Assembly: GCA_951799445.1 (NCBI GenBank)
Contig: OX637295.1
Location: 9,610,001-9,674,000 of the forward strand
Source of the DNA: Pseudisothecium myosuroides
Lineage: Eukaryota; Streptophyta; Bryopsida; Hypnales; Lembophyllaceae
Reading direction: 5' to 3'
Length of the DNA: 64,000 nucleotides
Part shown: piece after piece, positions 33,806-45,180 of the stretch
How the letters are laid out: the number at the start of each line of letters is the position of its first letter
How positions within the stretch are numbered: position 1 is the first letter of the stretch
Notes under the pieces: model-generated
Told to the model about the DNA's origin: nothing
What the model saw: only the letters and a program-made list of their open reading frames with translations
Databases searched by the model: none
Made by a program: the position numbers and the translations under genes

Positions 33806-34132
33806 ACATAACATTGTTAAGCAATGTTGGAGGGGGTCTCTTTTGCTCCTCCCCAAACGCAAAGCCCCCAGTGTTGCGCGCAACCAATTGTGTATTGCCT
33901 ACAATGCACCATCTATGTTTACTTTATGCATAGCCAATAGCTTGAACACAATACTGACAGAAGTCATAACTAGCTATTGGCACATCCAATAGCTAGAACA
34001 TAACAATGACACGACCCTAAACTGGCCAGCCAATGATAGCCTTTTTATTATAACTAAACGTCCTCCTTGGAATCCAAGGAAGACGTATCCCTCTTCAAAG
34101 GGAATGCATAATCCGCGTAAACAATGTTATAT
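33806..34132. mobile_element. MITE, ACATAACATTGTTAA family (right arm)
   Basis: Mirror copy of 11529-11855. Confidence 0.75.
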
Positions 34133-34239
34133 AGATTGTTTATTACAACATTGTAATCATTGGGATTGGCATTTTTCAAATCCATAACTAAATTCTTAAC
34201 AATTTTTTATTTTGAATCATTCTTTACTTCTTTCTACTT

Positions 34240-34922
34240 ACTATTTGTTTCCTATATGTTCTACAATTCCAAATGATGTAAAAAATTTCAAGCGTATAGA
34301 CAACCTGTCTAGGAAAAAGTTAGGAATCCAAAGAAGCACCACCATTTTGGACATTTTTTCATAGAAAAGTGAGCTTGTGAAGTGCAACTGTCCTATAATT
34401 TGCATGGCCCAAAAAAAGATTTCAATGAATTTGAGTGCTTACAGCGACTAATAAAATTGAGTACAAATCTGAAATATTTTCATTCAAACAACTGTACTAT
34501 AAGCATCAATGTACAAAGTCCAAAAGTGGATATATAAAAATTGTAGTATGCGACATATTGCACTTTACCATGGAAGTTTGAAGATAAAATTAGTTGTCAT
34601 TTAAAAGAAAACTAATTTCAAAGTTAGCCATGTCTAAAACTTGGTTTTGTTTATCATGATTTGGAACCACTTTACATTTTGTCAATTTTTTTTTAGAACT
34701 CCGAAAAAAACTTTTTGTGTCTAGGCATGTTGGTATACATCAATTTAGATTGTTGTACACAAAAATTGAAGGAAATTGGCATTTATAGAATTTCAAATAT
34801 CAACAATTTGACAAACATGCAAATGATATTGGTTCTTTGAACTTTTTTGGGAATTGAGAGTATGGTATTGTATCAGCCATTGTAAAAAGAGTATAGGTTG
34901 CAACATGGACAATTGTTATTTC
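34240..34922. repeat. TTAA-family interior sequence
   Basis: 34240-34440 resembles the reverse complement of 39905-40080 (shared: gttctacaattccaaatgat, cttcacaa(g), gaagcacca). 34455-34720 aligns with 46370-46610 in the same orientation. These are interior parts of TTAA-family elements, probably the remainder of the element whose end is at 32841. Confidence 0.5.
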
Positions 34923-35834
34923 TTAATCCCTAAAGGACCATTGTCCCTTCGGGGGACAAATGTGTTTTTGGATAGGTACCTACGGGCTGAAATTTTCTCC
35001 TAATTCTTTGAAATTTTTTTTGGAGGTAGAAAAGTTGATTAGCTTTGTGGGAATATAATTTTTTTCACAATCGGTGCCCGGGAGCAGTAGTTATGACCAA
35101 ATAAGATCAAAACAGGGGACAGGGGCAGGCCGAGCAGCAAAAAAAATTGCAAAAATTTGAAATATTTTTTTCTCATAGATTATATTTTTTTCTCCCTGGA
35201 TAGCTTTGATTCATTTCATTTGGATTTATTATGAGAAAGTTATGGACATTCTTGTTTTTTGGGCAGTTAGAGCATCTTTTTGAAAAAACAAACTTGTAGG
35301 ATTCATTTCTGAATGCAATTTTTAAAATTTAAATGTTTTTTTTTGCATGGTTTAGTTTACTTTCTAGAACAATCTCACCATTGGGATTAGTGCATTTTTA
35401 TTCCATCTAAAATATGTTAATTTTCCTTCTATCTTGTACGTACTTTTACTCAACAATTTTTTTAAGAATGATAATTGAGTTTTTTTGAGTTTTTTTTTCT
35501 TCCTAGATCTCAACTTAATTATCCACTAAAAAGATTTAAAGCTCAAAACTTTGTAGTGCAAAAATTTTAAGTTCAAAATGTTCAAAATGAAAAAATCTAG
35601 TCCTGCAATGTGCTGAAAACTTGTTTTTTCCACTGTAAACACAAATATCTTGCAATCTGTGCGGTTAAAAATTCTGAATTTTTTTCCACACTTTTTCATA
35701 CTAGTTAGGTGTAAGATCCTATGGTTAGATGTGGAAAAAAAAACAATTTAAACTTTCTTTTTAACTCTTTGCTATAGAAATGGCAGTTTTCAGTATTTTT
35801 GGCAGAAAAAAGGCTTCGGTCCTTCAAAGGTTAA
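34923..35834. mobile_element. TTAA-family element, 912 bp
   Basis: Begins TTAATCCCTAAAGGACCATT and ends, on the other strand, TTAACCTTTGAAGGACCGAA; both termini sit at TTAA and there is no longer flanking duplication. The interior closely follows the element at 50141-51035 (shared: gggggacaaatg, atttttttctcatagattat, aagttatggacattcttg). No ORF. Confidence 0.8.
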
Positions 35835-36669
35835 TGCCCTTGCATTTGAAATATTTGTTGAACATGGCAATACAATTCAATTTATATTTTACAACTATAT
35901 AATGTGATTTTAGAATCAGATTTTTTATTTGAAGACTAGAGTTTATGATGCATTTTAATTGGCCCAACAAAAATTTAAAAAAAATATTGTTGTTACTTTC
36001 ATCAAAAAACGGTCAATTTCATGAAAGTCAGTTGGTGTAAGATCCTACAATTAAATGTGAAAACAAAAACAAAACAAAAAAACAATTTTTTTACTCTTTG
36101 CTATAAAAATGGTAGTTTCAAATGCTTTTTGACAGAAAAAAGGCCTTGATCCTTTACGGGTTAAGTGCTCGACTATGGGTGGTTCTACCTTAGTTAGAAG
36201 TTCTACTGTACAAAATACCTGTGTACTACAGTAGTGTGTAGAAGAAATTTTTGTAATTAAATTTGTTTGCTACCCACAGTATTTACAATTTTTTGTGGTC
36301 CTGATGGGAGTCACTTTTCCCCTCTTCTGACGGACTGGCTGGACTTTGACTAAGTTATCTTTTAGTGCCTTTGTTGAGTTTAAATACATTTGGTGGAACA
36401 TCAAAGTCTTGTATCTGACCTGGCTTAAGGCTGTGCTTTTTCCTGAGGAAGTGGGCACACTATTTCCAATAATCCATGCCATTTATTTCATGGCCCACGG
36501 ACAAACAGGGCTGGCTCAGGCATACCTATCTAGATTTTTGAAATAAGTTAAGCTTAACAGGCATGTTTGAGAAGCAAGAGACCAAGGTTCTAAGGACAAT
36601 GGCAAGCATTGTTTTTTTTAGGCATTTAAATTCCTCAAAGCACCAAAAATAATTGAGGAGCACCAAGCC
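35835..36669. other. TTAA-family fragment and flanking DNA
   Basis: 35900-36164 is the right part of another TTAA-family copy (gtgtaagatcctac, ctctttgctata, ggcctt, then the terminal cctttacgggttaa at 36161-36164); its left part is missing. 36165-36669 has no recognised gene. A 66-70 codon frame pair there overlaps on both strands and matches nothing known to me. Confidence 0.5.
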
Positions 36670-37848
36670 TTAACCCCTAAAGGCCCAGGGCCTTTTTTCT
36701 GCCAAAAAACACTCACAACTGCCATTTCTATAACAAGGAGTAAAAAAATTTGAAAAATGTTTTTTTTGCACATCTAACCGTAGGATCTTATACCTAACTA
36801 GTATGAGAATGTGTGGGAAAAATTTCAGAATTTTAAACCGCTTAGATTGCAAGATATCTGCGTTTAAAGTGGAAAAAACAAATATTTCAGCACATTGCGG
36901 GACTGGATTTCTTGACTTTTAACATTTTTAACTTAAAATTTTTGCACTACACAAAATAGTGAAATTAGGTTGCCTTAACAATTAGGTTGCCTTAACAATT
37001 AGGTTGCCTTACATCAAGAAAGTTACTTTACAAGCCATCAAAGTCAATAAATATTTCTAAAAATATTTCCACTTGTACACATGGAGGTTCATTAGTCGCA
37101 ATTACAACAATATCTAATTCAAAAGTAGTGCATTCTTGTACAATAACTAATATTATTTATATAGTGTCAAATGTCAAGAAATTCGTGTGGGGCAACCTAA
37201 TTTCACTATTTTGTGTACAGAGTTTTGAGCTTCAAATCTTTATAGTGGAGAATTGAGTTGAGAGTCTAGGGGGAAAAAATATTCAAAATTACTTAATTAT
37301 CATTCCTAAAAAGATTGTTAAATAGAAGTAGGTACGAGATAAAAGGAAAATCTAAAATATTAATATATTTTAGATGGAATTAAAATGCACTAAATCCAAT
37401 GGTGAGACTAGCAATTAAACTAAACCATGAGAATTTATTTTTTTGAAAAATTGCAAAAATTGCATTCAGAAATGAATCCTACAAGTTATTTTTTTCAAAA
37501 AGATGCTCTAACTGCCCAAAAAACAAGAATGTCCATAACTTTCTCATAACAAATCCAAATGAAATGAATCAAAGCTTTCCAAATAGACAAAAATATAATC
37601 TACAAGAAAAAAATATATCAAATTTTTTCCAATTTTTTTTTTTGCTGCCCGTCCCCTATTTTGAGCTTATTTGGTCATAACTGTTGTTCCCAGGCACCAA
37701 TTGTGAAAAAAATTATGTCCCAACGTAGGTCTTTCTATTCTTCACCTCCATTAAATTTTTCAGAAAATATTACAAATGTGGTTGCAAAAAGGTACATGTC
37801 CAAAATCGCATTTGTCCCCCCAAGGGACAATGGGCCTTTAGGGGTTAA
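36670..37848. mobile_element. TTAA-family element, 1179 bp, with nested MITE
   Basis: The first 18 bases, TTAACCCCTAAAGGCCCA, are exactly repeated in inverse at the right end (TTAA at 37845-37848). Relative to 34923-35834 and 50141-51035 the interior is in the opposite orientation and carries an extra 266-bp MITE at 36950-37215. No ORF of transposase size. Confidence 0.88.
36948..37217. mobile_element. 266-bp MITE with TA target, nested
   Basis: The element at 36950-37215 has perfect 25-bp terminal inverted repeats starting CACAAAATAGTGAAATTAGG and is flanked by TA. Homologous unoccupied sites at 35553-35575 and 50745-50770 read cacTAcaaag and cacTAtagag on the matching strand, so the insertion is directly shown. 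The left end also carries three 17-bp repeats of aattaggttgccttaac. TA duplication points to Tc1/mariner (Stowaway-type). Confidence 0.88.
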
Positions 37849-38342
37849 GGAAGAAAATTTGAAGAAAAATTGGATGATGATGCCAAGTTGTTTGTTTATT
37901 TTTAAAAATAATTTGGATGAAATTGTCAATTTTAAATGAAATTCATCCAAAGATGTGGATAAAAAGATAGTTCTATCCTAAATATATATGAATACTAAAA
38001 TATTTGGGTACATCATTATCTTGTATGTTGCCACTTTAGCACTTCTCCAAAACCCGAAAAGAAAACCTTGATGGCAAGGATTGTTTAGGCAACCCAAATT
38101 TTCACTTATTAAAACTTCACACCAATGTGTTCCTATCACATGACCCAAAATGAGTTAGAATCCTAAATGAATAGGTATATATTTTTACATCTTCTACAAA
38201 AGTCATCCATCAATCATTTTTTAGTCCTTGGCATCCTTAATTACTTAAAACCTTGAAAAAACTTTTGAAATTTGTACATACTTTTGCTTATGTCTTTGTA
38301 CACATATAATATATATTCTAGATTTCAATATGATCCAATGGA
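37849..38342. other. AT-rich intergenic DNA
   Basis: No gene or complete element recognised. Confidence 0.5.
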
Positions 38343-38756
38343 TTAGAGCATCCTCAATGCTATGCCCACAAAATGACACAACAACAGTACATGCACTTTT
38401 GATTCTTGTCCACGTTTTTTTCAGCGTGGCTTTTCCCGTCCCAAGCGCCTCAATACAACGACGGGATTTGGAACCCCAAAAGGCTCTACACAGCACGGTG
38501 GCAGCTCTTACGCAACTCTTCCACGTTTGGTAGACCTCCTCGTCTCTATTATTAATGTTGACCAAGAAGTGCAGAGGAGTTTGGAGGGCACGGCAAAGGA
38601 CTAATTTTTGCCGTGCGGGAGCCAAGAAATGCCACGCGCAGGAAGGTGATGTGAAAAGTGCCGTAGCATTGGGGCAAGTTTTCGTAACCATTTTGCAAAC
38701 CACACAAAAGTTACAGTTGCCGTGGCTCAAATTTGCATAGACTGAGGATGCTCTTA
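38343..38756. mobile_element. Tourist-like MITE, 408 bp, TTA target
   Basis: The element at 38346-38753 is flanked by TTA on both sides. The left end GAGCATCCTCAATGCTATGC pairs with GAGCATCCTCAGTCTATGCA read from the right end. It is markedly GC-richer than its surroundings. The 173-codon minus-strand frame across it follows the element and is not a gene. Confidence 0.9.
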
Positions 38757-39398
38757 TAAAGGACAATTGCTTTTGGAAGACTAAAGCATTAATTTGGATG
38801 AATGAGAACTTATTTTGAATCCTGGTGCACTTCTATTTGTTCATAACCAAGAATTTGGACCTAGTGGATGCTGGAAGATTGAAATTACAAAAGAATTGTA
38901 ACTCAACTGGTGTAGTAGTAGGTTACTGGAGAACAAAATCATTCTTTCATGTTCAAATTCTATAGAAACAAAAATATTCCTGATCATAAAAGATTCCAGC
39001 TGAATATGGAATACTTTTGGGGGTGCTCAATACCCTGGCTTTGCTACCAGTGCTTTTCCACTGTACCTCCCGGCTCACGTAGCCATTGGGATTGGAGTAC
39101 ATTAGCTACTAACAAACCCTATTGATGCGCTCATGAATTTATGTTTTACTTTTTATTTTTTTACACAAATGAAATGGAATTTCATTGCAAAGGATAAAAT
39201 ACAAAGACGATCAGCCACAAGTGGCCTGGCCGGACTGACCCTAGACAACAACGACTCCCCACCCGACAGGACACAAACGCTCGTGAAATTTTTTCATGCC
39301 CACGGAAGCTTCTTTTGAATTTGAGCGGATCCAATAATTGATCCATGTGATACCAATCGACTATCACATTCATAAAAAGACTACCTTCAAGTGCATTG
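38757..39398. other. Intergenic DNA
   Basis: No gene recognised; 39210-39300 is GC-richer (cctggccggactgaccctag) without a convincing frame. Confidence 0.45.
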
Positions 39399-39489
39399 TA
39401 CTACTTCTGTCTCAAAATAATTCCAAGGTCTCTAGTGGGAAACTAAGTTAGTTAGAGTACCACAAATTTATTTTGAGACAGAAGGAGTA
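39399..39489. mobile_element. 87-bp Stowaway-like MITE
   Basis: The element at 39401-39487 is flanked by TA. It begins CTACTTCTGTCTCAAAATAA and ends, on the other strand, CTCCTTCTGTCTCAAAATAA. The CTCCNTCTGTCNCAAAATAA terminus is the classic Stowaway signature (Tc1/mariner). Confidence 0.92.
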
Positions 39490-39699
39490 GCATTCCATGA
39501 GATTCACATAATGGGACAACAACAACCTTTTGAAAATTAAGCGAATTGGCAAGTTTGAGTTCCACTAGCAACATGTAAGGTAAGTCATCATGCTTGTGCC
39601 ACAATTTGTTTGTAGACAATTTGTACCATTGTATATCATCACTCTACATTTTTAAAAGTGAGAGGTGCACAATCGACACATGCATAGTAGTGACCTACT

Positions 39700-40633
39700 T
39701 TAACCCCTAAAGTTCCTTGACTATGTTTTCACCCAAAATGGTCCCAAACTGCCATTTCTAATACAAATACTAAATTTTAGAAGAAAAATAAATAAATTTG
39801 GACACACGTAACTATAGGATCTTGTTATACACTGGTTTGAAAAGATGTGGAAAAAATTTCGGAATTTTTCACCTTGTAGTTTGCAAGATATTAAGGTTTG
39901 AATTGACAAAAATCCTCTTTTGGGCCCTGCTAAAAACAGTGCAGTTGCACTTCACAAGGTCACATTTATATGAAAAATGTCCATGTTGATGGTGCTTCTT
40001 TGGATTCATTCTTCAAGGCAAGTTGGCTACATGCTTGAAAATTTTCAGATCATTTGGAATTGTACAACATATAGGAAAAAAATAATAAATAGAAAGAAGT
40101 AGAGAATGATTCAAAATACACTAATTGTTAAGAATTTATTTATAGAATTGAAAAATGTCAATCCCAATGGTTGTAATGTTGTAATAAACAATTTGCATCC
40201 TAAGATTTTTTTTCCCAAAAACATTGAAAATTGTGTGAAATTAACAACTCCAAAGTTTATTTTAGATTAAAGAATCCATAATTTCCTGCAAACTTAAACT
40301 CCTTGTAACTTTCATCTCATTAATCAAAATGGAATGATTCAAATCTTTCCACTTATTTTTAAATCTAGAAAACCAATATCAAATTTTTGTTTATGAAAAA
40401 AATGATTTTTTTGATCTGTTTGGATTGTCTGGCCAAGAAAAAAAAGTTACATATCATACAAGAATGTTACACCCATGTAGTCAAAAGTTAGGAAAAAATT
40501 TGGGCCTTGAAGAAAAACCTCGTCCCCATGTTGTGTGGAAATTTCAAAGAAAAAAAATAAAAATTCCATTCATAGTAAGTTGCCCAAAATCGCTATGTTG
40601 CCAAACAACGAAGCTTGGTCCTTTAGGGGTTAG
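39700..40633. mobile_element. TTAA-family element, 934 bp
   Basis: Begins TTAACCCCTAAAGTTCC and ends, on the other strand, (C)TAACCCCTAAAGGACCAAGC; the right target copy has mutated to TTAG. The right half is the uninterrupted relative of the sequence in the large inverted repeat and lacks the three MITEs found there. Confidence 0.82.
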
Positions 40634-41082
40634 AATGAATATTTAGAATAAGATTTAAATAAGCTTAAACTTCATAGCTAGTTCTTGGGGGGGGGAGGGT
40701 TGTATGTATAATTTCAAAATTTAGAGATTTGGATTTAGAGTTTGGAGTATAGGATGTAGCTAGGATGGTCCACTTTGAAATCCAACAACATACGAACAAC
40801 CATAGTCAATGATTTTTTTTGTAAACAACCACTTTCATATTTACAATATGTTTTTCAGTCAGACATGAATACAATACTAGAAAGGTGGTCTTGGAACATG
40901 AAGCTACAATGCCAAAGCTTTGTCTCATTTGTCCTATTAGTGAAAGCACAAATCATTGTCACCTAAAACATTAGTGTCTCCACATTCTCTCTATTTTTTT
41001 TATAAAGTTGGCATAGTACAACAATATTCCAGCCTACACTAATAAAATCACATCACAAATAGTGTGACTTCGATAAAAATTA
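40634..41082. other. Intergenic DNA
   Basis: Includes a G-run (ggggggggaggg, near 40688). No gene seen. Confidence 0.5.
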
Positions 41083-41315
41083 ATGTTGCCAACACGAATA
41101 GGACAAAGCAATAGGACAAATCAACATAGGAATACTATCCTATCCACTCCAAAAGACTCTAAAAGACTCAAACAGCTTCGAGCTTCCCAATGCCTTCAAT
41201 CTGAAGTAGCATTCAATATGGCTTCTCCGCACGTACCCAATCATCAAAACACACTCAACCTTCCTCGTAAAAGTAGCCCATCTTTCACTTTGCTACAGCT
41301 CCCCAATTGCCGAAT

Positions 41316-41717
41316 CTACGAAATTTTTTCTCTCGCTCCTTTTGTTGACCTCTTACTACCACAGCACCTGAACGACCTGGGGCAATGAGCCCCAACTTGA
41401 GCAACATACAACCGAATGTTTGGTATGTAGTTTTCCACGAAGTATTTTAACACATTTTGATGTGCTAGCGGACTACCCCACCTCCAAAATTTTCCCAACC
41501 TGAACATTCTACCTGCAGAAAAAAGAATACTTTTGACCTGGTAATCTTCCCTTTCTGCTGTCAAAGTCCAGGCTCGTAAGACTGTGGAGTCAAAAGTAAT
41601 GGAATGGCTTTGTAGCATGACCGATGGGAGTGGACAGGCGACGGAAGTCATCTTATAAAATAAATAACCTCCAGGAATTCTGTAATAAGCGTACTGCTTG
41701 ACCAGTTCGTCAGCCAT
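41316..41717 (-). CDS. Possible coding fragment, unknown protein
   Basis: A 133-codon minus-strand frame with an ATG, beginning ADELVKQYAYYRIPGGYLFY and containing AREDYQ-like and WRWGSPLAHQNVLKYFVENY stretches. Its residue mix is protein-like (several aromatic and charged residues, no low-complexity tract) and the DNA is less AT-rich than around it. I do not recognise a family; the end (CCGSKRSTKGAREKIS) may be intronic. It could be a single-exon remnant of a host gene or part of an element. Not a confident gene. Confidence 0.3.
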   Translation of the reverse strand: MADELVKQYAYYRIPGGYLFYKMTSVACPLPSVMLQSHSITFDSTVLRAWTLTAEREDYQVKSILFSAGRMFRLGKFWRWGSPLAHQNVLKYFVENYIPNIRLYVAQVGAHCPRSFRCCGSKRSTKGAREKIS

Positions 41718-41775
41718 GTGCAGTATTACTTCACATTCCTAAACTGCTAGTTCATTTCCTGGGAGGCTTCTGCAG

Positions 41776-42000
41776 CGTAATGCCTGATTGCCCGGGTTTT
41801 CCTGCATAATCGGGCATTACGGATTTCTCATCCAGATTCGATTTCTCATCCCTGATTCTCATCTTTTTCTGCTTGTGATTTACGTCGGGTAATGCCCTCG
41901 TCCTTCGGGTACTCCGTGAAAAAACGGACCTCCTCATCGGGCTCCGTCCTCCTCATTAGGCCCTTTTTTCATGGAATGCCCTCAGACTCAGACATTACCC
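41776..42000. repeat. Cluster of hairpins around GTAATGCC/GGCATTAC
   Basis: CGTAATGCCTGATT (41776-41789) pairs with AATCGGGCATTACG (41808-41821), one mismatch, 18-base loop. Then 41887-42000 forms a 114-bp imperfect hairpin: GGGTAATGCCCTCG and CCGTGAAAAAACGGACC pair with ggcccttttttcatgg and cattaccc. The same word therefore occurs five times in 225 bp in both orientations. It could be a small fold-back element. Confidence 0.65.
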
Positions 42001-42070
42001 TATACATAATCCCGGCCTCCCGAGTTTCCTTGCACTGCACCTCTATGGGAGACTACCCATTTCCAATCAC

Positions 42071-43486
42071 TTAACCCTTCATCGCCTAAGGCCCAAACGT
42101 GTCTCAAAGCATCCTTGCTTTCCAAGCCTTATAAGTCTAAATTTCATTGAGGTATCCAAATCTCAACCGTATAATCTTGTAGTGTGTATGTTGTAGATGA
42201 TGTGGATCAAATTTGAAGTCATTTGGCCCCATAGATTATAAGATTACTATGTTCTTGTGTTAAAAAAAGATGCTGAAATTTTCCTAAAAACACATTTGGA
42301 GGTGAAATTCAATTTCTAAACCTATTCAAATGAAAAAACTTTGAACTAGAAAGTTCTTCAAAACCAACATACAAACACATTGGTGGAAAAAAAATTCATT
42401 CAATTGACTCATTGTGTTTGCAAGATGGCTTTGAAATGTCAAAAAATAGCAAAAAAGGTTGCAAAAAACACATCTATGATTGAACCTCCTTCTACTAAAA
42501 TGCTTCTCGGTCACTCATAACTCTTTGGATTGATATGAAATTTTAATTACACAAACTAGACTAGTATGTGCAACTTTGCCAACAAATATTATTGAAAATG
42601 GACCATGTATAAGAAGTTATAAGCCTCCAAAGTTCATTGTAGTGCAAAATAGGATGGATTTTGAACCAATGACACTAGCATGTGAGCTTAGAAATGCGAG
42701 CCTACAAGCCTTGAGCTTAGGTGTAAGTAGGTACTCTACAAGTATTGAAGGTGCCTATAACATATGTACCTATAACATAAGTATCCTATAACTATGGAAG
42801 GTGCCTATAACATAGACACCTCTAATATAGGCACCTAAATATTATAAATATCATATAACCATTAAACCATGGAAGGTACCAATAACATAGACACCTATAA
42901 TATAAATATCCTATAACCATGAAAGGTGCTTGTAGCATAGGTATCTATAATATAGACACCTATAAATTAGGTACCTATAATATAAATGTCCTATAACTAT
43001 AGAAAGTACCTATAACATAGGTACCTATAATATAGGAGCCTAAGCTCTTAGGCTCATGGGCTCAAGATCCTAGGCTCACATACTAGCAACCGTGGATTTT
43101 GAACTTTTAATTGCTCCCAAAAATTCAAAACAACTTGGTTGACATGAAAATTTTACCACAATAATTAGACTTCAAGTAAAACATAACCCAACAAATTTTA
43201 TTGGAAACAAACATTGCATAAAAAAATAGAAGCCCCCAAAGTTGCAGCCATCAAATGTAGTTTTGTGAACCCTAATTGAACTTATGAACTTCGATTGGCT
43301 CCCAAAAAATCAGGACACCATAGATTGATCTGAAAATCTCACTACACAAACTAGACTAGTATATGCAACTTTCCCAACAAGTTTTATTGAATTTGCACAT
43401 TTGATGCAAAAGTTACAACACTTTGAATTGGACTGCCAGACTGGTGTGAGGACACTTTTTGTCTCCTTAGACAATGAAGGGTTAAG
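42071..43486. mobile_element. TTAA-family element, 1416 bp, with nested insertion
   Basis: Begins TTAACCCTTCATCGCCTAAG and ends, on the other strand, TTAACCCTTCATTGTCTAAG; TTAA is present at both ends. It is the inverse relative of 61193-62134 (shared: ttcaaatttgga/gtc near one end, gggggcttNtatctc, ttgggagcaatt on the matching strand), and differs from it mainly by the insertion at 42667-43092. No transposase ORF. Confidence 0.82.
42655..43104. mobile_element. 426-bp nested insertion carrying a minisatellite
   Basis: The direct repeat TGGATTTTGAAC occurs at 42655-42666 and 43093-43104, while the related element at 61193-62134 has one copy (near 61545). Between them lie inverted ends CTAGCATGTGAGC and CTAGTATGTGAGC enclosing about ten variants of cctataacataggta. 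A duplication of up to 12 bp is close to the Mutator range (9-11 bp), but the exact boundary is uncertain. A decayed relative may lie at 7570-7720. Confidence 0.65.
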
Positions 43487-44311
43487 CAAAGTATCCGGTG
43501 TATGGATATGGTGAGGGGAAAAATTTTCCCGTTTAGAGAAATAGATTTCAGAAGGATTTCATATGTTTGTACACTTTTTTCCTCAAAAACAAAATTACCA
43601 TGAATTTTTTTGTGAAGATTCCATTCAACCTATACTTGTTATATAGGTCACCCTATTTCCAACCATAGGCTGGTTACAAAATCAACAATGCTTCAATGCA
43701 GGTGATAATTGTAGCCTCCAATGTACATCTTGTGATCATTCTATGCTTTCAATGTACACCTCCCTAATATCTGTGTTGCTCTTGTTCACAAATATCTCCG
43801 TAAGTTGTCACCTAAACCACCAACTCATTGGAAACAAAGTAATCTAACTAACGAAAATGGGTTTGCTCCCTTAGCAGGGACAGCTCCGTCTCCGTTGAAC
43901 ATGGAAAATTTGCACAAGAAAAAACAGCCCATAATCCGCAAGACCTAATGGTTGATAATTGATACAATTGTGTCCCAGAATCTATCTACAGGAGAGGACG
44001 TGTGTAATTGCAATATCTGATTTTATGAAAAATCAGCATGGAGCACAGAACCCCTGTTTTGCACACCAAAAAACATGAGCCTTTCCTTTCAGGTTGAGTT
44101 CTGCACATGTCAATGATACTCGGGTCGCAATGTGGGGCTGCCGTGCGCACAACTCTCTCTTGTGCCCTGGTCCGTGAGGGACAAATGAGCTTCTAAATTC
44201 TCACATGTGTGCACAACTTGATGTGTAGTTCAAAAGTTGTTTGAGTAGATTTGCAGATTTGGACCACATCGTGACGTATATTCTCAAAATAACGTACGTA
44301 ACATTGTTAAT
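43487..44311. other. Intergenic DNA
   Basis: No gene recognised. At 44289-44300 a gtaacattgttaa string resembles one end of the ACATAACATTGTTAA MITE family, without a partner. Confidence 0.45.
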
Positions 44312-44930
44312 GCGTAAAGGGCTGGAGTGTGTTTTGGAAGAGGAAAAGCCAAAAACTATCAATTTTTGGTGTATTGTTCAAAATAAAAAATTAATTAAAT
44401 TTTTTTGGAATTTCTAACCATACGAAAGTGTAATAGAAAAAATAAAGGCAATGTGTTGAAAAAAAATTCAGCTCGTTTGACTATGTGGATTGAAAAATTA
44501 TAGTGCTTGAAGTGAGAAAAAAAAACTTTTTTTAATTCGTGCAAAACATGGTCAGCAGACTTTGAGCCTTCTTGGTGTAAAAATTTTGCTCTACACAAAA
44601 ATGAGGATTTTCACTAGTCATAAGAATACGATGTTAGATTCACTCATAAAAAATTTCAGAAGCAAATATGGAGTCTAGCTTACTCCAAATCACCTTGTAA
44701 CACGAGGAGATTAAGTGAATTGGCAATACACTAATCATTTTTTGATGATTTCTTGTGCAATGAGGAGATTTTTATTTGAAATCCAAATGGTGAAAGGTTA
44801 GAGACAAACATTTGGAATGTGTGGGAAGAAATTTAAATTTTTTGACAACATAGATTGGAAGATAATAGGGCTTGAAGTTAAAAAGGTTTTTTTTTTCCAA
44901 AACCGCCCCAACATAGCAAGATATCATAAT
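44312..44930. repeat. Dispersed repeat, copy 2
   Basis: Same-strand relative of 19545-20410 (see there); somewhat shorter because of internal gaps. Confidence 0.7.
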
Positions 44931-44947
44931 TGATACTAAATAAAAAA

Positions 44948-45180
44948 CAACCTTCAAACCAATAGGTTTTGCTGATTTGGTCAACCTAATTTGGACATTT
45001 TATAATAGAGTTGCATTAGTTTAGACTTGTTTTGTACTGATTTTGAAAAGGACAATCACCAATAGAAAACAACCTTCAAATCAATAGGCTTTGTTAATGT
45101 GGTCAACCTGATTTGGACGTTTTATAATAGAGTTGTATTGGTTTAGACTTATTTTGTGTTGATTGGAACATATATTGTTG
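44948..45180. repeat. 122-bp tandem duplication
   Basis: caaccttcaaa(c/t)caatagg occurs at 44948 and 45070, followed in both by ggtcaacct(a/g)atttgga and ttttataatagagttg. The copies differ by about ten bases. Confidence 0.85.

Larger units (their letters stand above)
31974..34239. repeat. Large inverted repeat, right arm (intact)
   Basis: Uninterrupted reverse complement of 11422-13119 plus 30750-31315. It keeps the site where the CACTA element inserted in the other arm. Beyond 34239 similarity to the left flank is lost, while similarity to the TTAA-family element at 39700-40633 continues on this side, so the arm ends inside an older repeat. Confidence 0.95.

Noticed and set aside
38245..38766. 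173-codon minus-strand frame
   Set aside because: It spans the Tourist-like MITE at 38346-38753 and its flanks; no protein features.
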